From Isochrysis galbana (taxonomy: Eukaryota > Haptophyta > Isochrysidales > Isochrysidaceae): DNA of 64,000 nucleotides. Position numbers and translations under genes: made by a program. The stretch covers positions 11,152,612 to 11,216,611 of the forward strand of contig CM030931.1 in NCBI GenBank assembly GCA_018136815.1, given 5' to 3'. Shown here piece by piece: positions 41,596 to 51,100 of this stretch. The notes under the pieces were generated by a model that was not told the origin of the DNA, did not search any database, and saw only the letters and a program-made list of their open reading frames with translations. Within the stretch, counting starts at the first letter, position 1; every line of letters begins with the position of its first letter.

Positions 41596-44555
41596 CTAAT
41601 TGCCGGATGCGCCTTGCGTGCTGACAGACGCATCTGCATCCTCCTTGATAGAATCTTCCACGACGACGCGCCCCCTCGGAGTAACGAGTCGCCGGGGAGC
41701 GTCTTGTAAGCGCGGGCTGTCCACCACTTTGCGCCAAAATGCTGGGGCGCGCAACTGCCCACTTTGCTCGCGCGTCGCGACTAGGCCAGCTCCAGCGACG
41801 TCCGGTTGTTGTGGCTTCGGCATGGGAGCGGTGGAGGACGCTGCACACCGTGCGGAAAGCCGTCCAGAATCGCATGGCGAGCCGCACTCGGAGCCCAGGT
41901 CAGATGCGTGCGCCGACAGGCGATCGGAATGGCGGGCAGAGTACCGGCCAGATGCACGTGGCGAGAACCGCCCCTTCGCAACGGACATCGCGAAGCGGAT
42001 GCACGCAGAGCGAGAGCGCTCGAGGATAGGCTTGGGCGACCAGTCTAGCAGTGCGCCTCCGGGGATGCGCGGGCTCGACGAGGCTGTCGAGTCACCTGTC
42101 TGCGGAGTGGGCAATGCCGAACCGGCCGCTGCATTGTTGCCGAGGCAGGAGCCAGAAGTGCTGATGGTTAGGTTGCACGGCTTCTTAGAAGCAGCGCCAC
42201 CAGGTGCGTAAGCGGCCGCAGCCGGGTAGCTGTTGGCTTCGACCGAGTCCGGCTCTCGGCACTCATCAGCGAGGCTGTCGACATGCACGAGGGCCTCGGC
42301 CAGTACGCCGTCACCCGACTCAACTAATGAGGAGCCTCCGCCATTTGTGACGTCCTCAGCGTGCACCTCCCCCGAACTGCCTCCAGGCGGCGGGTTGCCT
42401 CCAGACGGTTGGCCCCTACTGCGCGCGAAGCTAGACCTGCGGTGAGAGAGACGAGGGCTCCGTAGTGGCGCTTCTAGGGTCTCACCCTCTCGAGAGCAAG
42501 AATTGCCAGCCTCCTCTGTCTCGGCGGCCACCGCGCCACGTTGAGGCGCGCTCGTCGTCGGTTCAACTCCTGCCCCCCTTCGGCAAAAGCTAGCTCTACG
42601 CTGTGAGAGCCGTGAGCCATGTTGAGATGCTCCTACGTCACCGCTCGCGCCAGCACGCACATTCGGTTCTGTGCCTGGATGGGGAGGCGCGCGACTCTGA
42701 GACTCGTTCGCCGCCGGCGCGTCGGAGAGGCTCGCAGGAAGCATGCGAGGCAGCGCCATGGGCACGCCTGACAAGACGGTCGTCGAGGCAGGTCGTGGCG
42801 GCGTACGCGCGGGCGCTACGTGGATCATCGGCGAGGAAGCGGACGTGGAGGCTGAGTCCCTTGGCGTGAGTGCGAGAGACTGGCGCGGGGTGCACACAGT
42901 TTCGGAAAGGGAATTTGTGAGACGAGAGCTTCGGGGCGTGAGCCCTGAAGCTGTGCGATTGTGATAGCCGCCCACATGCTCCTCACGCTGTAACTGGCGC
43001 GGCGGCGAGGCCAGCGCTGGGTGAGGAGCCCCGAATGGTAAGTTGCGTAGCTTGGGCAAGGCGCCACACGCCTCGAAGGCACTACCATGGCCTCTGTCGG
43101 GCGAAGGGGGCGCGCAGGCTGCACAACTAAGTGTTGCTTGCTCTACCACCACATGCGCGCTTTCCGGAGCGCATTCCTCCACGCTACCTGCTGGTCCTTC
43201 CCAGGCGATGGCTCCAGGATACTCCTCAGCGTCTCGGGCGGGCTCACCTTCACCCACCCTCAGGCCACATGCGTTGCCCACGCCAGCTGCGGCGTGGGCA
43301 GCGTCGGCGCATCCGAGTGTGGCGCCGGCCGCTGTGGCACCAACACCCAATCTCGCCGCTGCGCCTGTCTTCTCGGCAGAGGTCTGACATAGCGCCGTGA
43401 CCGGCCTGCCTGCTGCTCGGCTCGTGCTGCGGGCCACCGCGTCGATAGCCGCCGCTCGATCCCTGACCCACGTCGTCGAGCAGCTCTCGCACGAAACGCC
43501 GGGGGCCGGGGTGGGTGGATCGGTCTGGACGTAGGCCTCCTTGACGGGCGAGTGCCCAGAGCTTGGGGCCACGGCGGCCACCGTGTCTGAGCAGCCGGCC
43601 GCCTGGCAGCCCACCGCTTCAGTCAAGGGCGAATCCGGCGCGTAGCACGTCTCACTACATGTTGTGGAAACGGGCGATGAAATCAGCGAGGCACCAGGCG
43701 CGGGTGACGACACGAGGATTGGGCTCATGACGGGTGATGTAGTGTGCGTCGCTGTTCGTGACCCGGCTGACGACGCAGCTGACGATAATGAGATGGATGC
43801 GCCGGAGATGTGATCCGCTGCCGAGGCACGCGCGCGCGCAACGCCCGGCAGAATTGATGCGGTCGGCTGCGCGGGCTCGGCCATGAAGTTGCGGCTGCAG
43901 AGGGCGAGCGGCAGCGGCTGAGCAGCTTTGCAGCTCTCGGCGCGGCTAGCAGAGAAACTGCCACCCTCGTTACACACCGACGAAGGCGCGGTCGAGCCGC
44001 CGCTCCCAATGTCACCGGGTAGCGCCCGTAGCGAGTAGACATTGCGAGCGTGCGGCATGCCGTCGACGGAGAGGCTGTACCTGCGAGCAGTGGAGCGGGC
44101 CCACAGCGGATTACGCTGTGCCCATCAGCGCCTTGCAGGGCGGCGCGTGAAGCGGGTGACGCGCGGAGGGTTGACTCTCATCGGCATCGCGGTGCGAGTA
44201 CGTACCACGTCGCGAGTCGCTCCTCGTCCTCTCCATCCTCCTCTACGAGGACTCTCTGTGGTTGGATGGCGTCGATTCCCCTCGCAAGGGCGGGCATCGT
44301 CCACGTGTGCGGAGCATGCATCATCTCCTCCTCGTGCTCGAGAAGCTCAGCTAGCTGCTCTGCGAGAGAACGAAGGTGAAGCAGACGGCTGAGAAGAACC
44401 GCTGCTGCTGCTAGATGGGAAGGCGGGGAGGCCTCGGGAGGCCGTGCCCAGCGATCGGCTCTTCCACCCTGACCAGATGAACCAGGCTCGCTTGCAAGCC
44501 GAGCAGCGCGAGGAGAGCCGAGGAGGGAGGAGGAGGTGGAGCCGAGGGTAGACAT
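41596..44555 (-). CDS. two-exon disordered protein, 944 aa, unrecognised
   Basis: Exon 1 is 44555..44206 and exon 2 is 44080..41596; a 125-nt intron (GTACGT...CTCGCAG) splits a Trp codon and keeps frame (ATW/YSLSVDGMPHARN). Exon 1 has a short helical stretch (AVLLSRLLHLRSLAEQLAELLEHEEEM). The rest is Ser/Ala/Pro/Gly-rich with repeated basic phospho-site-like motifs: RLSQRRASFCRR, RLSHRRSSFARS, RYSARHSDRLSAHAS, TPRQSLALTPRDS. These suggest a kinase-regulated scaffold, but no domain is recognised. GC-rich codon use fits the neighbouring host genes. The start ATG follows a long CT-rich promoter region. Confidence 0.7.
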
Positions 44556-44589
44556 GCGGGGACGGGGGAAGGGGAAGAGAGAGGAGAAA

Positions 44590-44860
44590 GGAGAGGAGAG
44601 ATATACTCCGTTCTTCTCTCTCTCCCCCCTCAGTTTTTCTTCCTGCTCCCTTTGTTCTCCTCTTCCCTCCCCTCTCCTTGCTCCTCTCGCTCCTCGCTCC
44701 TCGCTCCTCTCTCTCCTCTCCTCTCTCTCTCCTCTCCTCTCTCCTGTATCCTCCTATCTCTCTGTGGTCTTACGTCTCGCCCCCCCCACCTCCTCCTCTC
44801 TCCTCTCCTCTGCTCTCCTCTCTCTTCTCGTCGTTTTTACCTTTCTCTCTCCCTTGGAAA
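44590..44860. repeat. CT-rich tract upstream of the 944-aa gene
   Basis: CTCCTCTC-type repeats of about 270 bp immediately 5' of the minus-strand gene start (purine-rich on the gene's own sense strand). Confidence 0.75.
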
Positions 44861-45059
44861 AAGGACCTCTGCGAAAGAGCAACACTCAAATCAAAAGAGG
44901 GAGAGAACTATAATCTATCCGAGGGTCAGTAGCAGCCCCCTCTCCCGCGTCCGTCCCTGTCCCCCTCTAACAACCCGACTAGAGAGTAAACTCTCGTTCT
45001 CTCTCTTCTACATACCTGCGGGCTCCTTTGGATTTTTTTAGTACTCTTGGATGGTGGAT

Positions 45060-45594
45060 CAACTCATCAACGTACTCATTCATTAGTATGCTGTACTATT
45101 TTTGGATTTCTGGGCGCCCGCCAACTGCCAACTGCCAACTAACAACTAATGGCTAATGGCTAATGGCGTTCGATGTTGACCCGTGCTGTTAGAGTTCGTC
45201 TCAGCAGCGATCTGTTGTATTCAGGCCTTTTGGCATGAATATTTCGGCACGAGTAAACTCGCGTTCCGTCCCTAGATGGGAGATACAGGATACTGTATCT
45301 GGGGGAGGGGCCAGATACATCTGTATCTACTGTATCTGGGGGAGCCCCAGACCAGGATACACACCACTTCTAGGCTGAAAATGACAATTTTACCATTATA
45401 ACTGTGCTTCTACTGTTAAAATAGGCGTTTTGCGCGTTAAAATAGGCGTTTTGCGCGTAGTATCAGTTCACAACTGATACTGATACTGATGTCAGTTATC
45501 AGTTGTCAGCAGCTTGGAGCGGGGAGAAAACAAAACATGCAGTCCCCTTCACTTTCTACAGCCAAAGAAAAAATGCAGAAAATGAAAATGAATG
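45060..45594. repeat. intergenic region with small repeats
   Basis: Holds inverted GATACAGGATACTGTATCTG-type motifs (45290-45345), two tandem copies of TTAAAATAGGCGTTTTGCGCG (45416-45458) and a CTGATACTGAT run. No gene. Confidence 0.5.
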
Positions 45595-45597
45595 CAC

Positions 45598-45664
45598 TGG
45601 GGGTTCGAACTCGTGCCCAGCATCACTCAATGCAAGGTAGAAGTCACCTGAGCCGCTAGGGTCC
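45598..45664 (-). ncRNA. tRNA-like Pol III promoter segment (probable SINE head)
   Basis: On the minus strand an A-box-like TAGCGGCTCAGGTG is followed about 40 nt later by a B-box-like GAGTTCGAACCCC. That is tRNA spacing, but the acceptor and T stems do not pair well, so it is not a working tRNA. It lies in repeat-rich DNA, which suits a tRNA-derived SINE. Confidence 0.4.
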
Positions 45665-45754
45665 AATTATCGTAAGAGAGCGGCGCTATGTCGTTATTAG
45701 ATTTGCAGCAACCACACAGGTGACTGATATCAGCTGATATGCTGATATTCTGCT

Positions 45755-46015
45755 GTTTGAGGTGATGTCAGCTGATGGACCTCATCAGCTGACATCAGCT
45801 ACTGATGTCAGATGTCAGTGTTAGCTCGAAGTTGGTGTCAGCTGACGAACTGATTCACCATCACTGGGCTGCGCGGCCTCCTGCGCGCGCGCCGCGCCTC
45901 CTACGCGCGCCGCGTACCCCCCCCCGGTATTTGGACTGTATTTGTATTTGTATCTAACACTGCATCTGGCCGTATCTGGGAGTTGACCCAGATACAGCCG
46001 TATCTACCGTATCTG
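45755..46015 (+). repeat. dispersed repeat, left part, interrupted by solo LTR
   Basis: Matches 24955-25180. It continues after the insertion at 46368-46403 (ATCTGGGGGGCCGATGGCCC). Confidence 0.9.
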
Positions 46016-46367
46016 TGTCGAAACAAGCGAATGCTTGTTCGTGGGGCAAGTCTCAAGGGGCATAGAGCACAGTCTTGAGAATGAGAGAGGGAGCGCGCGC
46101 GCTACATGGCGACACAAGCCACGATCACACATCACTCACAAAACCGCCCAGTCAACAAAGGGACACTCCGAAAACTCACGTAAACAGTCGCCACAATCAA
46201 AGAAACGGGTCCGGAGAAGAATGCAGCCAACCGAAACGAAGCCACAACGAAGAGTCTCGAAGTAAACGGCGATCACTTCTCAAGAACACAATGCCCATCC
46301 TAAAGTTAAAAGACGCACAAGCCATCGGATCCGTCTAGAGTATTGTGGAAATACTCTGGATCCGACA
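46016..46367. mobile_element. solo LTR, 352 bp, target duplication ATCTG
   Basis: Starts TGTCGAAACAAGC and ends GGATCCGACA, i.e. TGTCG...CGACA, the same termini as the chromovirus LTR. It is flanked by ATCTG at 46011-46015 and 46368-46372. The related repeat at 24955 has the unbroken sequence at this site. It carries a hairpin near its right end (CGGATCCGTCTAGAGTATT with AAATACTCTGGATCCG). There is no internal coding region, so it is a solo LTR or a very small LTR-only element. Confidence 0.85.
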
Positions 46368-46404
46368 ATCTGGGGGGCCGATGGCCCGTATCTCCCAGCA
46401 TGTA

Positions 46405-46465
46405 GGGTTCCGTCAAAAGAGGGCCAGATGATATAGTTTTGTTTTCGCTTAGAATATTATGTTAG
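46405..46465 (-). repeat. inverted copy of the orphan-gene 3' terminus
   Basis: GTTCCGTCAAAAGAGGGCCAG at 46407-46427 is the complement of the end of the repeated segment after both orphan-gene copies (6526-6545 and 16860-16886). Weaker similarity continues into TTTTCGCTTAGAATATTAT. It suggests that this sequence is the terminus of a mobile element. Confidence 0.5.
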
Positions 46466-46565
46466 CATTGAGTTGGAAGCGCGTGCGCATAGCAACTTTC
46501 CCCCCACGGTACCCCACCCCACTGTTCGGAACACGCCTAAATAAAACCTGCAGCTAAATCTTCAC

Positions 46566-46930
46566 GGATAAAGGTAAAGGTACCTCGCTTTTAAGGACGA
46601 GTCCTTAGAGTAAGGACAAACTTCACTAGGTGAGAGCGAGAGCACAAAGTGCTTGTTTTGCCTAAACCTTGGCTTGTTGGTTACCTCATGCATATCCTCT
46701 TTTAATGTTCTAAGGGGACTAAGGCACCATTCTCTCAGCAATACCAAGTTCTGTGACATACTTCATACTTCACGGGAAGTCGGGTCAAATCACAGTTTGT
46801 CCTTGAAATGAAAGAGGTGGCTGATACCCCCATTGGAAAGCTCTTCCACCCATGGTTCCCAGGAGATGAAATGTTGCTCTGATTGCCCTTTTTGAGACCT
46901 TAAGTGACGACGAAGCGTGATTTTGCCATC
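46566..46930 (+). repeat. dispersed repeat, long copy (pair of 9690-10075)
   Basis: Co-linear with the 9.7-kb copy but lacks the CTAGGAC hairpin, which is replaced by TTAAGGACGAGTCCTTA. No coding content. Confidence 0.85.
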
Positions 46931-46984
46931 CAACAGCGAGGGCAAGGTAGACGCGGTGGAAGGGCAGGCCTGGCCGCGGTGTCC

Positions 46985-47312
46985 ACTTCCCCTTTTTTTG
47001 CGGTCAAACAGGGGCGGGGGGGGGGCGGGGGGGGGGGGGAGCTCCCCGTGTGACCCCCCCCCCCCCCCGCCCCTCAATACTTCCCGCCTAAAAATAGCGT
47101 AGATAATATGATATTATCAATCAGAACCGTCGGGGTACGCGGGGTGAGTGGGAGAGGTGAGGAGTGAGGACGGGGGGCTCTTGAGTCTTGAGTGGGGAGG
47201 GGAGCTCCCCGTGTGACAACCCCCCCCCGCCCCGCCCCTCCCCCCCCCCGCCCCTCAATACTTCCCGCCTAGAAATAGCGTGGATAATATCACGACGATA
47301 AATAAACATGAA
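46985..47312. repeat. imperfect tandem duplication of a G/C-tract unit
   Basis: GAGCTCCCCGTGTGAC, a C run, CCGCCCCTCAATACTTCCCGCC and AAATAGCGT(A/G)GATAATAT occur at 47039-47110 and again at 47211-47290. Confidence 0.75.
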
Positions 47313-47322
47313 AATGACTCCT

Positions 47323-47850
47323 TTATTTATTATTTGAAATCAACCCGCGCGGTGCGCAGTCGACCCCCTCGTCCCGTGACAAGCAGCGAAGCGTCTGCAA
47401 CAATTGGACCCATAAGCGTTCGCATCTAGGGACACGTTTTTGGGGGTGGCCAATGAGGCAAGGCTTAGGGGTAGAATTGTATAAGGTGTAGAAAATGGCA
47501 ATGGGGGGGGGTAGAAATGAGGGAACCTCAAGTTGCACCCTCTGAGTTAGAGCAGCCTTGCTCTGACAACCTTCGGTGGCCAGCGGGAACTGGCCAGAGC
47601 GTATTGCACGCCGCGCGCTGTCGCCCGTCGCTCGGCAATGTCCCGCTCCTCTGCAGACGTCCTCGAGGATCGCGAGTCGCTCCTTCGCCATAACATCGTG
47701 GGCAGCGTTGGTGTTGGTGCCAAGTTGGTGGTAGACTGTAGGCTCCTTTGGCTTTGGAGTTTGGACCCTTTGGGTGGCACCACAGGCACCCTGGCGGGCT
47801 CTGGAGCCACCGGCGCCGGCGCGTGTTCGCTGCGAAGCGTTGTCCGTCAC
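47323..47850 (-). CDS. doubtful ORF upstream of the RP2-like gene
   Basis: A 175-codon open frame without an ATG at its front; the first internal ATG gives MAKERLAILEDVCRGAGHCR. An overlapping frame (ERDIAERRATARGVQYALAS) looks equally protein-like, so a frameshift, an unseen intron or chance is possible. Nothing was recognised. Confidence 0.2.
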   Translation of the reverse strand: MTDNASQRTRAGAGGSRARQGACGATQRVQTPKPKEPTVYHQLGTNTNAAHDVMAKERLAILEDVCRGAGHCRATGDSARRAIRSGQFPLATEGCQSKAALTQRVQLEVPSFLPPPIAIFYTLYNSTPKPCLIGHPQKRVPRCERLWVQLLQTLRCLSRDEGVDCAPRGLISNNK

Positions 47851-48144
47851 GAAGCTCTAGCCACTAGGCATCTTCAAGAGTTTTTTTTAGCGCAGCTCAT
47901 TCAAGCCTCCGTCTCCGCGGCGGTTCTGATCCCGAAACAGCGATCTGCAAACTACAACAAAACTCCCTTAAAAGAATGCGAGGGTGGCGGGTGGGGGGTG
48001 AGGGAGAAAGAGAGAGAGAGAGAGGAACAGAGAGATCGAAGTTAAGCAAGACTTTTGTATTTGATGTGAATAATTGAATGAAAGAGGGGTCGGCGCTCTT
48101 TCCTCGCGCTTTGTTTCCTGTTGCGTTGCGCGGTCGCACCCACG

Positions 48145-51100
48145 ATGGCCTCGAGTCAACGTAATGGAAACCAATATTCCCTTAATTTTCTGAGTGCGGA
48201 GTGCTGCAGCGGCGGCCGTTGCCCTCGACCCCCTTTCCCTTGTGTGCCGATGTCCTCGTCGTCTCTGCTAGTCCGTCTGGACGGCACGAGTGTGTGCGGT
48301 TCGTACTGGTGGCGTCTGTCGCTGAAGGAGCCATCTCGCTACCAGTTCCGCACTTCTCGTCCGAGCGGTGCCGAGAGAGAGAGAGGAGACAGAGGAGAGA
48401 GGGGGGGGGAGAGAGAGAGAGAGACCGAGAGAGAGAGAGAGATAGGGAGGGGGGGAAGGAGAGAGAGAGGGAGAAAGAGAGGGAGAGGAAGGAGAGTGAG
48501 TTCGACTTCTCCGGGAGCGGAAAGCTGGTGGTGGATGTATGGGAAGGCGAGGGCCCCGCCGTGTTGGTAGGGAAGCAGACGGTCGTGCTCCAACCTCTCG
48601 GACATGACGAGAGGACATTCACTGTCCCTCTGCTCGATGGGAACCAGCTGAGCTTCTTGCTCAGAGAGGAGAGGAGGATAGAGGATGAGGGGGACGGAGA
48701 GGGAGAGGGGGAGGGAGTGGGAGGGGGAGAGAGGGAGAGAGGGAGAGGGGGAGAGGAAGAACGAGGGGAAGCGATTGAGGGGAATGCGAGGCTTGAGAGA
48801 GAAGGCGTAAGCAGCCTGCATGGTGCAACGCTGAGCTCCAAGGATCGAAGCAGTAGGGATGACGATGAGGAGACCAGGGGCGCAACGAAGCTCAGTCGGA
48901 GGATCTCATGGAGGGGCGACAAGAGCCACAACAAGTCGCAACCCGACTCAGACAGTAGCTCTGACACGCTCGACTTTGAGATGGCACATCGTCAGATGAC
49001 AGTGGCCCGCCGCCTCTCTGAAGATCTCGATGACCTGCGAGAGCGACTAGCGGCAGATCGAGCAGTCGAGGAGGCAGCGGAGGCGGCAGCAGCGGCTGAG
49101 GTGGCGAGTCAGGAAGCAGCAGACATCAGGGCGCGGGCTGAGGATTCCGCGCGTAAGGAGGCAGAAGATGCTAAGAGGCTGGCAGCTGCAGATCCCAACG
49201 TTGAAAGATTGGCGGCTAACATGGCCGAGGTGGAGCGGCTTGCAGCCGAGAAAGCGGAGGCGGAGCGGCTCGAGGCGGAGCGGCTCGAGGTGGCGCGGCT
49301 CGAGGCGGCGCGGCTCGAGGCGGCGCGGCTCGAGGCGGAGCGGCTCGAGGCCGAGGAGCGGCTCGAGGCGGAGCGGCTCGAGGCCGAGGAGCGGCTCGAG
49401 GCGGAACGGCTCGAGGTGGCGCGGCTCGAGGCGGCGCGGCTAGAGGCCGAGCGGCTCGCGGCCGAGAAGGCGGAGGCGGAGCGGCTCGAGGCGGAGCGGC
49501 TCGAGGCGGAGCGGCTCGCGGTGGAGCGGCTCGCGGCCGAGAAGGCGGAGGCGGAGCGGCTCGAGGCGGAGCGGCTCGAGGCGGCGCGGCTAGAGGCGGA
49601 GCGGCTCGAGGCGGAGCGGCTCGAGGCGGAGCGGCTCGAGGCCGAGCGGCTCGAGGCCGAGCGGCTCGAGGCCGTGCGGCTCGAGGCCGTGCGGCTCGAG
49701 GCCGAGCGGCTCGAGGCCGAGCGGCTCGAGGCGGAGCGGCTCGAGGCCGAGCGACTCAGGGCGGCAGAACGGCTCGCGGCAGAGAAGGTGGAGGCCGAGC
49801 GGCTTGCGGCCGAGAAGGCGGAGGCGGAGCGGCTCGAGGCGGAGCGGCTCGAGGCGGAGCGGCTCGAGGCGGAGCGGCTCGAGGCCGAGCGGCTCGAGGC
49901 CGAGCGGCTCGAGGCCGAGCGGCTCGAGGCCGAGCGGCTCGCGGCCGAGAAGGCGGAGGCGGAGCGGCTCGAGGCGGAGCGGCTCGAGGCGGAGCGGCTC
50001 GAGGCGGAGCGGCTCGAGGCGGAGCGGCTCGAGGCGGAGCGGCTCGAGGCGGAGCGGCTCGAGGCGGAGCGGCTCGCGGCGGAGCGGCTCGCGGCGGAGC
50101 GGCTCGCGGCGGAGCGGCTCGCGGCGGAGCGGCTCGCGGCCGAGAAGGCGGAGGCGGAGCGGCTCGAGGCGGAGCGGCTCGAGGCGGAGCGGCTCGAGGC
50201 CGAGCGGCTCGAGGCCGAGCGGCTCGAGGCGGAGCGGCTCGAGGCGGAGCGGCTCGCGGCCGAGAAGGCGGAGGCGGAGCGGCTCGAGGCGGAGCGGCTC
50301 GAGGCGGAGCGGCTCGAGGCGGAGCGGCTCGAGGCGGAGCGGCTCGCGGCCGAGAAAGCGGAGGCGCAGCGGCTCGAGGCGGAGCGGCTCGAGGCCGAGC
50401 GGCTCGAGGCGGAGCGGCTCGAAGCGGAGCGGCTCGTGGCTGAGAAGGCGGAGGCTGAGCGGGTCGCGGCCGAGAAGATGGAGGCCAATCAGTTGGCGAT
50501 GGAAGAGGCCCAGACTGAGAGGCTCCCAAAGGCGGAGGCCGAAGCCGATTCGCCCACGGAAGGGGCGACGGCTCTCGTGAGTCGATTCGACCAGCTCGGC
50601 TACCCCCCACCGACAAAGGATAAGAAACCATCCGCAGAGGAATTGGCCTCCTTCCGCTTCGCAGGAGTTCGTGCTCGACCACGGAAGAAGATTGAGGCAG
50701 CGTGGCGGAAGGGTGAGACCTATCTGAAGCCACCGGGCTCATGCGGCAGCAGGTGTGTCACTAATTTCGCGCTATCCGCCCCACACGCACCCTTCTCATG
50801 ATGGGCGGTGCCGCGCTCTTGCACCCTCCCCGGTCACAGGTGGCCGGATCTCAGTGTAAGCATAGAAGTCGAGTGCTGCGAGGACTGTCATATCTACATC
50901 TTGGATGTAACGGCGCAGGTAGTTGCGGCATTGCCCCTTTGTTGGTTGGCTCGGACTGCACCCGATGTTATAGTGCCTTTCAATCTGCAGAGCACAGTTC
51001 CCTCTGACATCATCGCGCCCGTTGTGAGCGGCATGTGCAATCGGGAAAATCCGCAGAGCCACTCGACCTGGTGCCGCTCCGTCGAGTAAGTTCTTGGGCG

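Noticed and set aside
41600..44392. Plus-strand ORFs antisense to the 944-residue gene
   Set aside because: Shadows of a GC-rich gene; the minus strand alone gives a phased intron and a single long frame.
45598..45664. Functional tRNA gene
   Set aside because: The T and acceptor stems do not pair; only box-like motifs are present.
49109..50742. Long open frames on the minus strand and in the other plus frames (Ser/Ala/Arg-rich and Arg/Ala/Pro-rich)
   Set aside because: They arise because the 15-bp unit has no stop in these frames; composition follows the repeat and only the RLEAE frame continues into a recognisable domain.
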